From: Thalassomonas sp. RHCl1
GTDB taxonomy: Bacteria > Pseudomonadota > Gammaproteobacteria > Enterobacterales > Alteromonadaceae
Length of the DNA stretch: 64,000 bases
Direction of reading: 5' to 3'
Assembly: GCF_947387555.1 (NCBI RefSeq)
Contig: NZ_CANDNZ010000020.1
Span: 1-64,000, forward strand
The notes under the pieces were generated by a model, which ran no database searches, was not told where the DNA came from, and saw nothing but the letters and a program-made list of their open reading frames with translations. Position 1 is the first letter of the stretch, and each line of letters starts with the position of its first letter. The position numbers and the translations under genes were made by a program. This document shows, piece after piece, positions 24,709 through 32,970 of the stretch.

Positions 24709-26547
24709 ATGGAAGAATGGGTAGGGGAAATCTGGCATAAGTTTATCACCCGCAAGGCGTCAAGCGAATACGAAGAGGCCAGGGTAAAGTTTGCCGATAT
24801 CAGTCATTCGGTGTCCCTGGTATTTAGGGCCCTTGGCGGCGAAGGTGTTAAACGGGTTGAAGCGGCGAGTGGCCGGGATTATCTGGTGCGGCGCTCTTTG
24901 CTGGAAAAAATTTCCGGCGCTAACCAGCAAATCAGTTTGGCCTGGCAAGACGATGAAAGCCTGCGCTTGCCCGAATCGCTGGCAGTTTTCCCCGACACTG
25001 AGCTTAACCGGGATCTTTATATCTGGCTGGCGGTGTTGGCGGCGCAGCATAACGGCCGCTTTAAGCACTGGGGGCTGGATAACCAGCAGCTGGTGCTGGA
25101 TGTGCTGACAAAATATCCGGGATTAAAACCCAGATACCAGCGCCTGGCAAAAACCTTTGTTGCCCAACGCGGCGATCCGGGGAAATTACCCCGGGAAGAG
25201 CGGGAAATGGAGTTTGCCATTAACCGTGCCTTATTGGAGCCCGGCTCAGTGAAGGTATTTCCTCTGGTTAATTATGCCCCGAAAGCGGTATTGCTATGGC
25301 TGTATCCGGCCTCAGTTATTTCATTACAGGCATCGCCTTTTCTGGAAAATAGCGCCGATGAAGACGAACAGGAAAGCAAAAAGCCAAAACAGGAAAAGCA
25401 AATCAACACCCGTAAAAAAGCCGAACGCAGCGATGCCGGCAATAACCGGGATGGCATGATGATTTTTCGCCTAGAGAGCTTATTTAGCTGGAGCGAATTT
25501 TCGAAAATGGACCGCGGCCTTGATGACAGTGATGATGAAGATAATGACCGCGTGGCACAAGATCTCGATAAAATTACCTTATCCAGGCAGCAAACACAAA
25601 AAAGCTCGGCGATAAAAATGGACTTGGATCTGCCCTCTGCCAGTGAAGACGATATTCCCCTTGGCCCCGGTTGTAAGCTGCCGGAATGGGATTATCGCAG
25701 CAATCAGCTGGTGCCGGACAGGTGTTTGTTGCATCCTATGTTGCCAAGAGATGCGACTCCTAAAGGTTTGCCCAAGCACCTGCAAAACACCGCCAAGACC
25801 ATACAGGCGCAGTTTGAGCAATTGCAAAGTGTCCGCTACTGGCTCAAATCCCAACCCCAGGGGGAAGAGGTAGATATGAATGCCTGGCTTGACTTTTATG
25901 TACAAAGTCAGGTATCCAAAGCCGAAGATCGCGGACTTTATCAGAGTTTTCGCGGTAACTTCCGCGACTTATCCTGTTTGTTGCTGGCGGACTTGTCCAT
26001 GTCCACCGAAGCCTATTTAGATGACGATAACCGGGTCATTGACGTGGTTAAAGACAGTTTACTGCTCTTTGGCGAAGCGTTGCAGTCAAGCGGCGATAAT
26101 TTTGCCATGTATGGTTTTTCTTCGGTAAAACGCTCGAATGTCCGCTTTAGCGTGCTGAAAAACTTCAGGGAAAACTACGGCAATCAGGTCAGGGGACGCA
26201 TCCAGGCATTAAAACCCGGCTTTTATACCCGCATGGGGGCGGCGGTGCGCCAGGCAAGCAAGCTTTTAATTGAGCAGCAGTCGACGCAAAAGCTGCTGTT
26301 GATGCTCACCGACGGCAAGCCCAACGATATCGATCATTATGAAGGGCGCTTTGGTATCGAAGACTGCCGTCAGGCAATCCTCGAAGCCAGACAGCAGGGC
26401 ATAAAACCTTTTTGCATTACCATAGATCAGGACGCCGCCGACTATCTGCCTTATATCTTCGGCAGCAGCGGTTTTACCGTGATCATGAAACCTTCACAGT
26501 TGCCGGTGCGCCTGCCCCAGCTATACCACCAGCTGACGGCGCAATAA
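24709..26547 (+). CDS. norD: Nitric oxide reductase activation protein NorD
   Basis: 612-aa VWA-domain protein. The N-terminal region (residues 1-200) is the helical NorD part. An acidic and Lys-rich linker (about 215-310) follows, and the C-terminal VWA domain has the MIDAS motif DLSMS starting at Asp428 and LLMLTDGKPND. NorD works with the AAA+ ATPase NorQ to mature NorCB (established knowledge). No norC, norB or norQ lies in the window, so the gene is an orphan here. TAAAGG 5 nt upstream is its RBS and an FNR-type box lies in its promoter. Confidence 0.88.
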   Translation: MEEWVGEIWHKFITRKASSEYEEARVKFADISHSVSLVFRALGGEGVKRVEAASGRDYLVRRSLLEKISGANQQISLAWQDDESLRLPESLAVFPDTELNRDLYIWLAVLAAQHNGRFKHWGLDNQQLVLDVLTKYPGLKPRYQRLAKTFVAQRGDPGKLPREEREMEFAINRALLEPGSVKVFPLVNYAPKAVLLWLYPASVISLQASPFLENSADEDEQESKKPKQEKQINTRKKAERSDAGNNRDGMMIFRLESLFSWSEFSKMDRGLDDSDDEDNDRVAQDLDKITLSRQQTQKSSAIKMDLDLPSASEDDIPLGPGCKLPEWDYRSNQLVPDRCLLHPMLPRDATPKGLPKHLQNTAKTIQAQFEQLQSVRYWLKSQPQGEEVDMNAWLDFYVQSQVSKAEDRGLYQSFRGNFRDLSCLLLADLSMSTEAYLDDDNRVIDVVKDSLLLFGEALQSSGDNFAMYGFSSVKRSNVRFSVLKNFRENYGNQVRGRIQALKPGFYTRMGAAVRQASKLLIEQQSTQKLLLMLTDGKPNDIDHYEGRFGIEDCRQAILEARQQGIKPFCITIDQDAADYLPYIFGSSGFTVIMKPSQLPVRLPQLYHQLTAQ

Positions 26548-26596
26548 GCAAAACGGTGAGCATGAATGAAACTCAACTTATCATAAGGTGTGCAAT

Positions 26597-26794
26597 GTGA
26601 ATACTGAGAATACGGTGCCGTGCTTATATTGCCTGGCAGAAAATGCCGTCGATGAAAAAAACTGTGGTCATTGCGGTATGCCGCTGGCGTTAAAACACCC
26701 GGAAAATAAAAGCAGCCGCCTGCGCTTTTTCAGTAAAGTGTTTGCGTTAATCGCGGTGTTTTGCCTGGTGATGGTGGCTTATCTGCCAAGATAA
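26597..26794 (+). CDS. Small zinc-ribbon membrane protein, DnrP-like
   Basis: 65 aa starting at GTG 26597 with AAGG at 8-nt spacing; an earlier GTG at 26588 has no spacing for that site. A zinc ribbon (CLYC and CGHCG, two CxxC knuckles) is followed by a basic stretch and a single C-terminal transmembrane helix (FSKVFALIAVFCLVMVAYL). This layout matches proteins annotated DnrP near denitrification genes, which agrees with its place 49 nt after norD. Molecular role unknown. Confidence 0.7.
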   Translation: MNTENTVPCLYCLAENAVDEKNCGHCGMPLALKHPENKSSRLRFFSKVFALIAVFCLVMVAYLPR

Positions 26795-26828
26795 AAGAGC
26801 GGGCAGAAAATAAAGGCGCTTGTAACTC

Positions 26829-26846
26829 CTTGCAAGCTCTTGCAAG
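26829..26846 (+). terminator. Small hairpin between DnrP-like and DUF2855 genes
   Basis: CTTGCAA-gctc-TTGCAAG, 7-bp stem with no T-run; could be a processing or weak attenuation site. Confidence 0.3.
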
Positions 26847-26918
26847 TAAAGGGAAAACCATGAATCATGATATTTTTCACTTTTTAAGCAGGACAAATAA
26901 AACAAGGAGCGCTTTATT

Positions 26919-28013
26919 ATGACGGTTATCAGCACACGGACATTTGAAGTCGATAAAACTCAGCTGACAAAAACCCGGGTTACCCGCCAGGATGTTGATC
27001 AGGATTTAGGGCCGGATCAGCTCTTGCTCAAAGTCGATAAATTTGCTTTGACCGCCAATAACATCAGTTATGCCCTCACAGGAGACAGTTTGGGCTATTG
27101 GCGCTTTTTTCCTGCAAAAGATAACTGGGGCAGAATCCCCGCGATGGGCTTTGCCGAGGTGATTGCCTCTAATTGCCGGGGGATCGAAACGGGGGAGCGG
27201 GTGTGGGGCTTTTTGCCAATGGCCAGCCATGTAAAAATCACCGCCGGTAAAATAACCCCCTTTGGCTTTACTGATGTGAGTCCGCACAGAGCCGAACTGG
27301 CACCCGTTTACGCCAGTTTTGAGCGGGTAAAGGCTAATCCGTTTTACCGTGAAGAGAATGAAGATTACGAAATGCTGCTGCGGGGATTGTTTACCACTTC
27401 CTGGCTGGTGGATGATTTTATGTTCGATCATCAGTATTTCTCGGCCGGTCAGTACCTGATCACCAGTGCCTCAAGTAAAACTAGCATTGCCCTGGCTTTT
27501 GCCGTGCGTGAAAGGGGTGAACTGCCAGCCTTGGGCATTACCTCTATGGCCAACAGGGCCTTTGTTGAAAGCTTAGGCTGTTATGATCAGGTGATTAGTT
27601 ACGATGAAATAACTTCATTGGATGCCACTAAAGCATCCATTTTGGTGGATATGGCTGGCAGCGGCAAAATCCTTAAGCAAATCCATCAACATTTTAACAA
27701 TCAATTACGCTATTCATGTCGCATCGGTGCCACTCATCATAATGCGTTGTTTACCGGAGGGGATTTACCCGGTGCTAAACCGACTTTCTTTTTTGCCCCG
27801 AGCCAGATACAAAAAAGATCGCAAGACTGGGGGCGGGAGCAGTTGATGACATCTTTAGGACAAGCGCTGATGCGTTACCTGGCATTTGCCCAATCTGTGC
27901 TGGGGATAGCCTATAGCCGGGGCGAGGATGAGATAGACAGTGTTTATCAGGATATACTGAGCGGCCGGGCAAATGCCGATGTCGGCCATATTATCTCCAT
28001 GTGGCAACAATAA
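26919..28013 (+). CDS. DUF2855 family protein
   Basis: 364 aa, recognised as the DUF2855 family from NNISYALTGDSLGYWRFFPA near the N-terminus and the order of later blocks. The fold looks like a medium-chain (quinone) oxidoreductase: a GroES-like N-terminal part with FAEV and GERVWGFLPM, then a Rossmann-like part with ITSASSKTSIALAF. The usual glycine-rich loop is replaced by SASSKTS, so cofactor use is uncertain. AAGGAG sits before the ATG. It follows the norD/DnrP genes at 124 nt and may or may not be co-transcribed. Confidence 0.85.
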   Translation: MTVISTRTFEVDKTQLTKTRVTRQDVDQDLGPDQLLLKVDKFALTANNISYALTGDSLGYWRFFPAKDNWGRIPAMGFAEVIASNCRGIETGERVWGFLPMASHVKITAGKITPFGFTDVSPHRAELAPVYASFERVKANPFYREENEDYEMLLRGLFTTSWLVDDFMFDHQYFSAGQYLITSASSKTSIALAFAVRERGELPALGITSMANRAFVESLGCYDQVISYDEITSLDATKASILVDMAGSGKILKQIHQHFNNQLRYSCRIGATHHNALFTGGDLPGAKPTFFFAPSQIQKRSQDWGREQLMTSLGQALMRYLAFAQSVLGIAYSRGEDEIDSVYQDILSGRANADVGHIISMWQQ

Positions 28014-28032
28014 GACGGATGCCGGCGGCTTA

Positions 28033-28060
28033 GGGTAAATAAAGGGGGCCTTTTTTACCC
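28033..28060 (+). terminator. Terminator after DUF2855 gene
   Basis: GGGTAAATAAAGG-ggg-CCTTTTTTACCC, long stem with a T6 stretch within the 3' arm, starting 20 nt after the stop codon. Confidence 0.75.
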
Positions 28061-28076
28061 GCAGCGGGAAGCTTTA

Positions 28077-28126
28077 CCAGTGAAAAGCTCTCCTGAAACG
28101 TGCGAACAATAGAGCATTTTCACTGG
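28077..28126. repeat. Long imperfect inverted repeat upstream of the LEPR-XLL locus
   Basis: CCAGTGAAAAGCTCT (28077-28091) and AGAGCATTTTCACTGG (28111-28126) pair over 15 positions with one bulged base, 19-nt loop. It lies in the 396-bp gene-free spacer before the 25-kb surface-protein gene cluster. Confidence 0.75.
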
Positions 28127-28346
28127 ATATTACCGTAAATATTATTTTTGATAAAGGGCCTTAACCCGAGCCGGATTATAGCCAAGTCCTTAATCCGGCA
28201 TGCCAAAACGTCGAAGTGTTAAATGAATTTTTAGCAATCACTCTGAAGTTTTTTATCTGATCTCAAGGTGCGCCATCCGGGCAAACTGAAATAAATTTTG
28301 CTTTCGGACAACAAGGGCACCTTATTGTAAGAGAGTGTCTCTATAC

Positions 28347-28375
28347 TTGACAAAAAGCGAGTCTTATATCGTAAT
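28347..28375 (+). promoter_or_regulatory. Candidate sigma-70 promoter for the LEPR-XLL locus
   Basis: A perfect -35 TTGACA at 28347-28352 with a 17-bp spacer to CGTAAT at 28370-28375 (4 of 6 matches to TATAAT). It is followed by AGGAAAG at 28391-28397 and the ATG at 28410. It is the best promoter match in this spacer. Confidence 0.5.
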
Positions 28376-28409
28376 TATTGATAGATCCTAAGGAAAGAAT
28401 TACTTTTTT

Positions 28410-30380
28410 ATGGAAACAACGAGCCCATTGGTCAAGACTCCCGCAGAAGATGATGCTAAGGATCCGGACAAGGAGAGTGGCGCGTTCGAAGCTGTTTCCC
28501 CCCCTGAATCAGAATCTCTGGCGTCAGAGTCAACACAAGACACTTCTTCCGCGGCTAGTCCTTTTTCGGCTTCTGTTGCCGGCCCCGATAATTCTCTGAG
28601 TGAACTACAAGTCCTGGCGCTTAACTGGCTGAACTGGCAAGCGAGCATGGTATCCGGGGTTTTGTGCGGCGGGATATTTTTGCCGACAAAACATTCAAAG
28701 CCGGGGCAGGAGTTGTTGGCACAATATCCCCAAAGCGGTGCTAACCTGGTATTGCTTGAGCAAGTTGCCTGTTTAAGCCAGGCGTCGGGCAAAAGCAGTA
28801 TACGTTTTAATCAGGAATATACCAGTAATCAGGGACAAACCTGTGACTTGCTTGCCTGTCCGTTAATGGTAGATGAAAAGCCTTCGGTGATTGTTGCCCT
28901 GGCGATTTCTCCCCGCTCTAAGCCCCAGTGTCATGCGGTGATGCAATTACTTGAATGGGGCATGATGTGGTTGGAATCTTTGCTCAGGCAGGAGGTTGCC
29001 TCCCGGCGGGAGCACTCGGCCATCATCTTAAAGTTACTTCACGGTGTGCTCGCTCATGGCAGTGTCAAAGCGGCGGCCCTCGAAGCGGCCAATGTCCTGT
29101 CCACAGAACTAGCCTGCCAGCGGGTCAGTATCGGTCTTTGTTATGGTCTGTCTGCGCGTTTGGTGGCTTTGTCCCATATTGCCCATTTTGAACGGGAGCG
29201 TGATTTTATCCGGGAAATTGAAGCGGTGATGAATGAAGCCATAGATCAGGGCAAGTCCCTGGCGTACTGTGAGGGCGTCACGTCTTCAAGTGCTGTGATG
29301 CAGGCACATGCCAGGCTGGCGAAACAGCAGGGTAATAAAGCGGTTTATACCCGGCTGCTTATCGGGCAATCCGGTGCTATCGGGGCCATTAGCTGTGAGC
29401 TTGGCAATAAGAGTGCATTAAGTAAAGAAAAGCAGGCCCTGTATGAAACGGTGAGCCGCTTGCTTGGACCCATTTTTGAACTCAGGATGAAGCATGAAGC
29501 ATCCTGGTTAAAAAAAACGCTGGTCGCCTTGCGTTTCTCTGTCGGGCGTGTGTTGGGGTTGAGTTATCTGAAGGTGAAAATAATGCTGCTCTCGTTATTT
29601 GTCGCCTTGGTTGGCCTTTCTGAACTCACGGGGGCTTTTGAAGTTAAAGCTTCCGCCACCTTGCAGGGCAAGGTCCGGCAGTTGCTGGTGGCGCCGCAGG
29701 ACGGCTTTATTAAAAAAGGTATGGTCAGTGCCGGCGACCTGGTCGAGCAAGGCAAGTTGCTGGCCACCCTGGATGACAGCCGACTACAACTGGAACGGCA
29801 GAAGTGGCAAAGTGAATTTAATAAGCTGAAAAAACAGTATCAGCAGGCTTTTTCCGAGCGAGAGCGCGCCCAGCTGGGGATTTTACAGGCCCGGCTCGAT
29901 CAGGTAAGCGCTGAAATGCAATTGGTTGATGAGCAAATCGCCCGTACCCGGTTAAAGGCGCCTTTTGACGGTATCGTGCTCAGCGGTGATTTAGACCAGG
30001 CCCAGGGCTCGCCTGTGACCCGGGGTCAGGTGCTGTTTGAAGTGACGCCTCTGAACCATTACCGGGTGGTGCTTGAAGTGGATGAACATGATATTGCCCG
30101 TTTGCAATCGGGGCAGACCGGTACCTTGATCATGACGGCATTACCCGATACCCGTTTTAATATCACCCTGGAAAAGGTGATCCCGGTGGCGATCAGCAGT
30201 GACGGTTATAATTATTTTCGGGTCCAGGCCCAGCTGGAGCAACCTTCTTCATTGTTACGCCCCGGTATGCGGGGGGTGGCTAAAATTACCATAGCCCAGA
30301 GGGAGCTGTTGTGGATATGGACCCATGAGCTGAAAGAGCGCTTGTCCTTATGGCTCTGGTCACTGGGGGTCTCGGGGTGA
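28410..30380 (+). CDS. GAF-domain HlyD-family membrane fusion protein
   Basis: 656 aa. An acidic, Ser-rich N-terminal tail (1-65) leads to a cytoplasmic GAF-like sensory region (about 200-360). One transmembrane helix follows (about 388-408, IMLLSLFVALVGLSEL). The periplasmic HlyD-type adaptor comes next: a lipoyl half from VKASATLQGKVRQLLVAPQDG, a coiled-coil hairpin (about 455-510), the second lipoyl half TRLKAPFDGIVLSGDLDQAQG, and a beta-barrel. HlyD proteins normally bridge an inner-membrane pump to TolC, but no pump is encoded here. The GAF part would let a cytoplasmic signal reach the adaptor (inference). First gene of the 25-kb cluster; its stop overlaps the next start (GTGA). Confidence 0.82.
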   Translation: METTSPLVKTPAEDDAKDPDKESGAFEAVSPPESESLASESTQDTSSAASPFSASVAGPDNSLSELQVLALNWLNWQASMVSGVLCGGIFLPTKHSKPGQELLAQYPQSGANLVLLEQVACLSQASGKSSIRFNQEYTSNQGQTCDLLACPLMVDEKPSVIVALAISPRSKPQCHAVMQLLEWGMMWLESLLRQEVASRREHSAIILKLLHGVLAHGSVKAAALEAANVLSTELACQRVSIGLCYGLSARLVALSHIAHFERERDFIREIEAVMNEAIDQGKSLAYCEGVTSSSAVMQAHARLAKQQGNKAVYTRLLIGQSGAIGAISCELGNKSALSKEKQALYETVSRLLGPIFELRMKHEASWLKKTLVALRFSVGRVLGLSYLKVKIMLLSLFVALVGLSELTGAFEVKASATLQGKVRQLLVAPQDGFIKKGMVSAGDLVEQGKLLATLDDSRLQLERQKWQSEFNKLKKQYQQAFSERERAQLGILQARLDQVSAEMQLVDEQIARTRLKAPFDGIVLSGDLDQAQGSPVTRGQVLFEVTPLNHYRVVLEVDEHDIARLQSGQTGTLIMTALPDTRFNITLEKVIPVAISSDGYNYFRVQAQLEQPSSLLRPGMRGVAKITIAQRELLWIWTHELKERLSLWLWSLGVSG

Positions 30381-32563
30381 GCAAGCCCGGTCAGGGGGAC
30401 AACTGGCCTATGGTCAAAGGCATGAAGTTTTGCCTGGCCCCGCATATTCAGGTTTATCCCCAGTGCTACCGGGGAGAGTCCTGGTTTGTACTAAGGGATC
30501 TCACCAAGGGGCGGCACTTACGTTTTAATGCCCTGGCTTATGAAGTGATCGGCCGCCTTGACGGCCGGCGCACCCTGGAAGAAGTCTGGCAGCAGCTGCC
30601 CCTGGCTTCGGGTGAACAAGTCACCGCAGCTGCGCCGCCGGATGAGCAAACTTTGGACAAACGCCTGCTGAGCCGGGAAGATATGCTGCATCTGGTGGCG
30701 CAATTACATGCCATAGATGCCCTTAAAGGGGAGCTGTCTGTCCCGGTGGAAACCATGCTCAAACAGGACAAGCAGGCCCGTCATCACCGCTGGCAGCAAA
30801 AATTGCTGAATCCGCTGGCGCTGCGTTTTTCTTTGTTTGACCCGGACCGTTTCCTTAATGCGGCTATCCGCTGGATAAACCCTTTGTTGTCGAAAACGGC
30901 TTTTCTGGTTTGGCTGCTGGTTGTTTTACTGGCGGCAATGCTTGCTTTGGCCAATAGTACCAGGCTTTCCCAGGCCATCAGTCATGACCTTATGACGGTT
31001 GAAAATCTGTTGCTGTTGTGGCTGTTATATCCCCTGATCAAAGCCTGCCATGAATTTGCCCATGCTTTTGTGGTGAAATTTTGGGGGGGCGAAGTACATG
31101 ACATGGGGATCACTTTGCTCATTTTTATGCCGGTACCTTATGTTGATGCTTCTTCTGCCTGGACCTTTCGGGAAAAAAGAAAACGTATCCTGGTGGGGGC
31201 GGCGGGGATCATGGCGGAGTTGTTTCTGGCGGCCCTGGGATTATTTGTCTATCTGGCGGTGGAGCCGGGGATTGTCAGCCAGGCGGCATTGTTTACCTTT
31301 ATGACCGGCACCATTTCAACCGTGCTTTTTAATGCCAATCCTCTGTTACGCTTTGACGGTTATTTTATCTTGCAGGATCAGCTTGAGATCCCGAATCTTG
31401 CCAGCCGCGCTTCCCGTTATTACCTGTATTTGCTGCAACGTTACCTGTTTGCTTTCCCCCAGGCCCAATCACCGGTTACGGCTAGCGGCGAGCGGGGCTG
31501 GTTCCTCTGTTATGGTTTTGGCGCTTTTTTTTACCGGCTTTTTATGTTGACGGTGATCGTATTATTTTTGCTCAAGGACTATTTAATTGTTGGCGTGATT
31601 TTGGCCGTATGGGCCATCAGCCTGCAAATTTTACTGCCGTTATGGCGGGGATTTTCTTTCCTGCTGGCCAGCGAGAAACTGGCCGGGCACAGGATAAGAG
31701 CCGTGACGGCGATGACAGGTATCATAGCTGTGCTCACCTGTGCCTTGTTTTTTATTCCCGTTCCCCATACCAGCTTTGCCCAAGGGGTGGTCTGGGTACC
31801 CGAGCAAGCACAAATATATGCCCCGGGTGAAGGTTTTGTTGAGACGGCCTATCTTGCTTCCGGCACCCCGGTTGAAGCCGATACTCCCCTGGTGGAGATG
31901 AAATCTGCGGTGTTGGATAAAGATATTGCCGTACTTAAAGCTAAGTTGAAGCTATTGAAAATTGAACGGCAAAAAGCGTTAAAACAGCAGCCGGTGCAGC
32001 TTGAGATCATCAGCGAAGAAGCTTCGGCCATTGAGGCTGAACTGGCACAGCTTCAGCAGCAAAAGTCAGCCTTTAGTATAAAAAGCGGGCAGTCAGGTGT
32101 TTTTGTCTTGCCCGGCGATAAGCAACTTGCCGGGCAATACTTGCAGCAGGGAGAGCTGATTGGTTATGTTATCAGTCCTGAGCATCTTATCATCAGAGCC
32201 GTGGTTTCCCAGTCAGATATAGGCCTGGTCCGGAAAAAAAATAATACCGTGCAGATCCGGCTTGCCGAAGACCTCAATCAGGTCATCGACACACAAATTC
32301 TTAAAATGACGCCTGCGGGCAGCAAGCAGTTGCCCAGCCTGGCCTTATCGGTAGAGGGGGGAGGCAAAGTTGTGGTGCAGCGGGGAGAAGATGGTGCAAT
32401 AAACAGCAAACAAGCCATGTTTCAAATTGATCTGGTATTACCTGAGGGGTTGTCGGTCAGCGGCTTGGGGGGCAGGGCTTTTGTCCGTTTTGATCATGGC
32501 AGTGAGCCCTTGGCGCAACAGTGGTTACGCCGTGGCCGACAGCTGGTATTAAGCCTGTTGTAA
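30377..32563 (+). CDS. Site-2 protease (M50) fused to HlyD-like segment
   Basis: 728 aa. The GTG at 30377 overlaps the previous stop by 4 nt and has GGGGG 7 nt upstream; an ATG at 30350 is an alternative. The N-terminal 100 residues look like a PqqD-type winged helix (LRFNALAYEVIGRLDGRRTLEEVW). The membrane part has the intact zinc motif HEFAH at about residue 225 and the third ligand motif NPLLRFDGYF with Asp at about 327, so proteolysis inside the membrane is possible. The C-terminal third, after the last helix, is a lipoyl/hairpin HlyD-like segment (GVVWVPEQAQIYAPGEGFVE...). Known M50-HlyD hybrids occur beside HlyD adaptors in export loci; substrate unknown, and the LEPR-XLL proteins are the obvious candidates. 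Confidence 0.83.
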   Translation: MSKPGQGDNWPMVKGMKFCLAPHIQVYPQCYRGESWFVLRDLTKGRHLRFNALAYEVIGRLDGRRTLEEVWQQLPLASGEQVTAAAPPDEQTLDKRLLSREDMLHLVAQLHAIDALKGELSVPVETMLKQDKQARHHRWQQKLLNPLALRFSLFDPDRFLNAAIRWINPLLSKTAFLVWLLVVLLAAMLALANSTRLSQAISHDLMTVENLLLLWLLYPLIKACHEFAHAFVVKFWGGEVHDMGITLLIFMPVPYVDASSAWTFREKRKRILVGAAGIMAELFLAALGLFVYLAVEPGIVSQAALFTFMTGTISTVLFNANPLLRFDGYFILQDQLEIPNLASRASRYYLYLLQRYLFAFPQAQSPVTASGERGWFLCYGFGAFFYRLFMLTVIVLFLLKDYLIVGVILAVWAISLQILLPLWRGFSFLLASEKLAGHRIRAVTAMTGIIAVLTCALFFIPVPHTSFAQGVVWVPEQAQIYAPGEGFVETAYLASGTPVEADTPLVEMKSAVLDKDIAVLKAKLKLLKIERQKALKQQPVQLEIISEEASAIEAELAQLQQQKSAFSIKSGQSGVFVLPGDKQLAGQYLQQGELIGYVISPEHLIIRAVVSQSDIGLVRKKNNTVQIRLAEDLNQVIDTQILKMTPAGSKQLPSLALSVEGGGKVVVQRGEDGAINSKQAMFQIDLVLPEGLSVSGLGGRAFVRFDHGSEPLAQQWLRRGRQLVLSLL

Positions 32564-32970
32564 GTACATAGTGAAGTTAAGTTTTGCCTGAGCGGCTGTG
32601 GGTTCGGCTGTTTTAATCTTCCCGCGGTTTATCTTTTGCGCATCCGTCATTTGTTTCATCTGTATTTTCATTTTATTCGGCAAATATTTCGCTGTTTCGT
32701 CATTTTTTTCTTTCCTCCGGGTAAACCTGAATCGGTTTGGTTTTTCAGGGAAATACAATTAATCCCATGAAAGACAATGTCTTGGTTTTTTTCGCCCGGG
32801 ATTGAGAACGAAATTTACTTTTTGGTGCAAAATTTGCTCCCTTCGTTAGGATGTTCCGTCTTGGGTAATAGGGAATGCAATGCCACTGTTATCATCTTTT
32901 TCTCATTACGGGGCGCTTGATTGGCTGTTTGCGGCGGCTGTTGGCAATCATGATGAGCAGGAAATGAGCG
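32564..32970. other. Gene-free spacer inside the LEPR-XLL locus
   Basis: 407 bp with no supported gene. It contains a terminator-like hairpin at 32771-32792 and another weak one near 32726-32748. Transcription of the downstream genes may therefore start again in this spacer; no clear promoter was fixed. Confidence 0.4.
32771..32792 (+). terminator. Candidate terminator in spacer
   Basis: AAGAC-aat-GTCTT short stem, two bases, then T7. The small stem makes strength uncertain. Confidence 0.4.

Noticed and set aside
32549-32758. 69-codon minus-strand ORF in the spacer after the M50-HlyD gene
   Set aside because: Low-complexity Lys/Gln-rich product, no RBS, no family resemblance.
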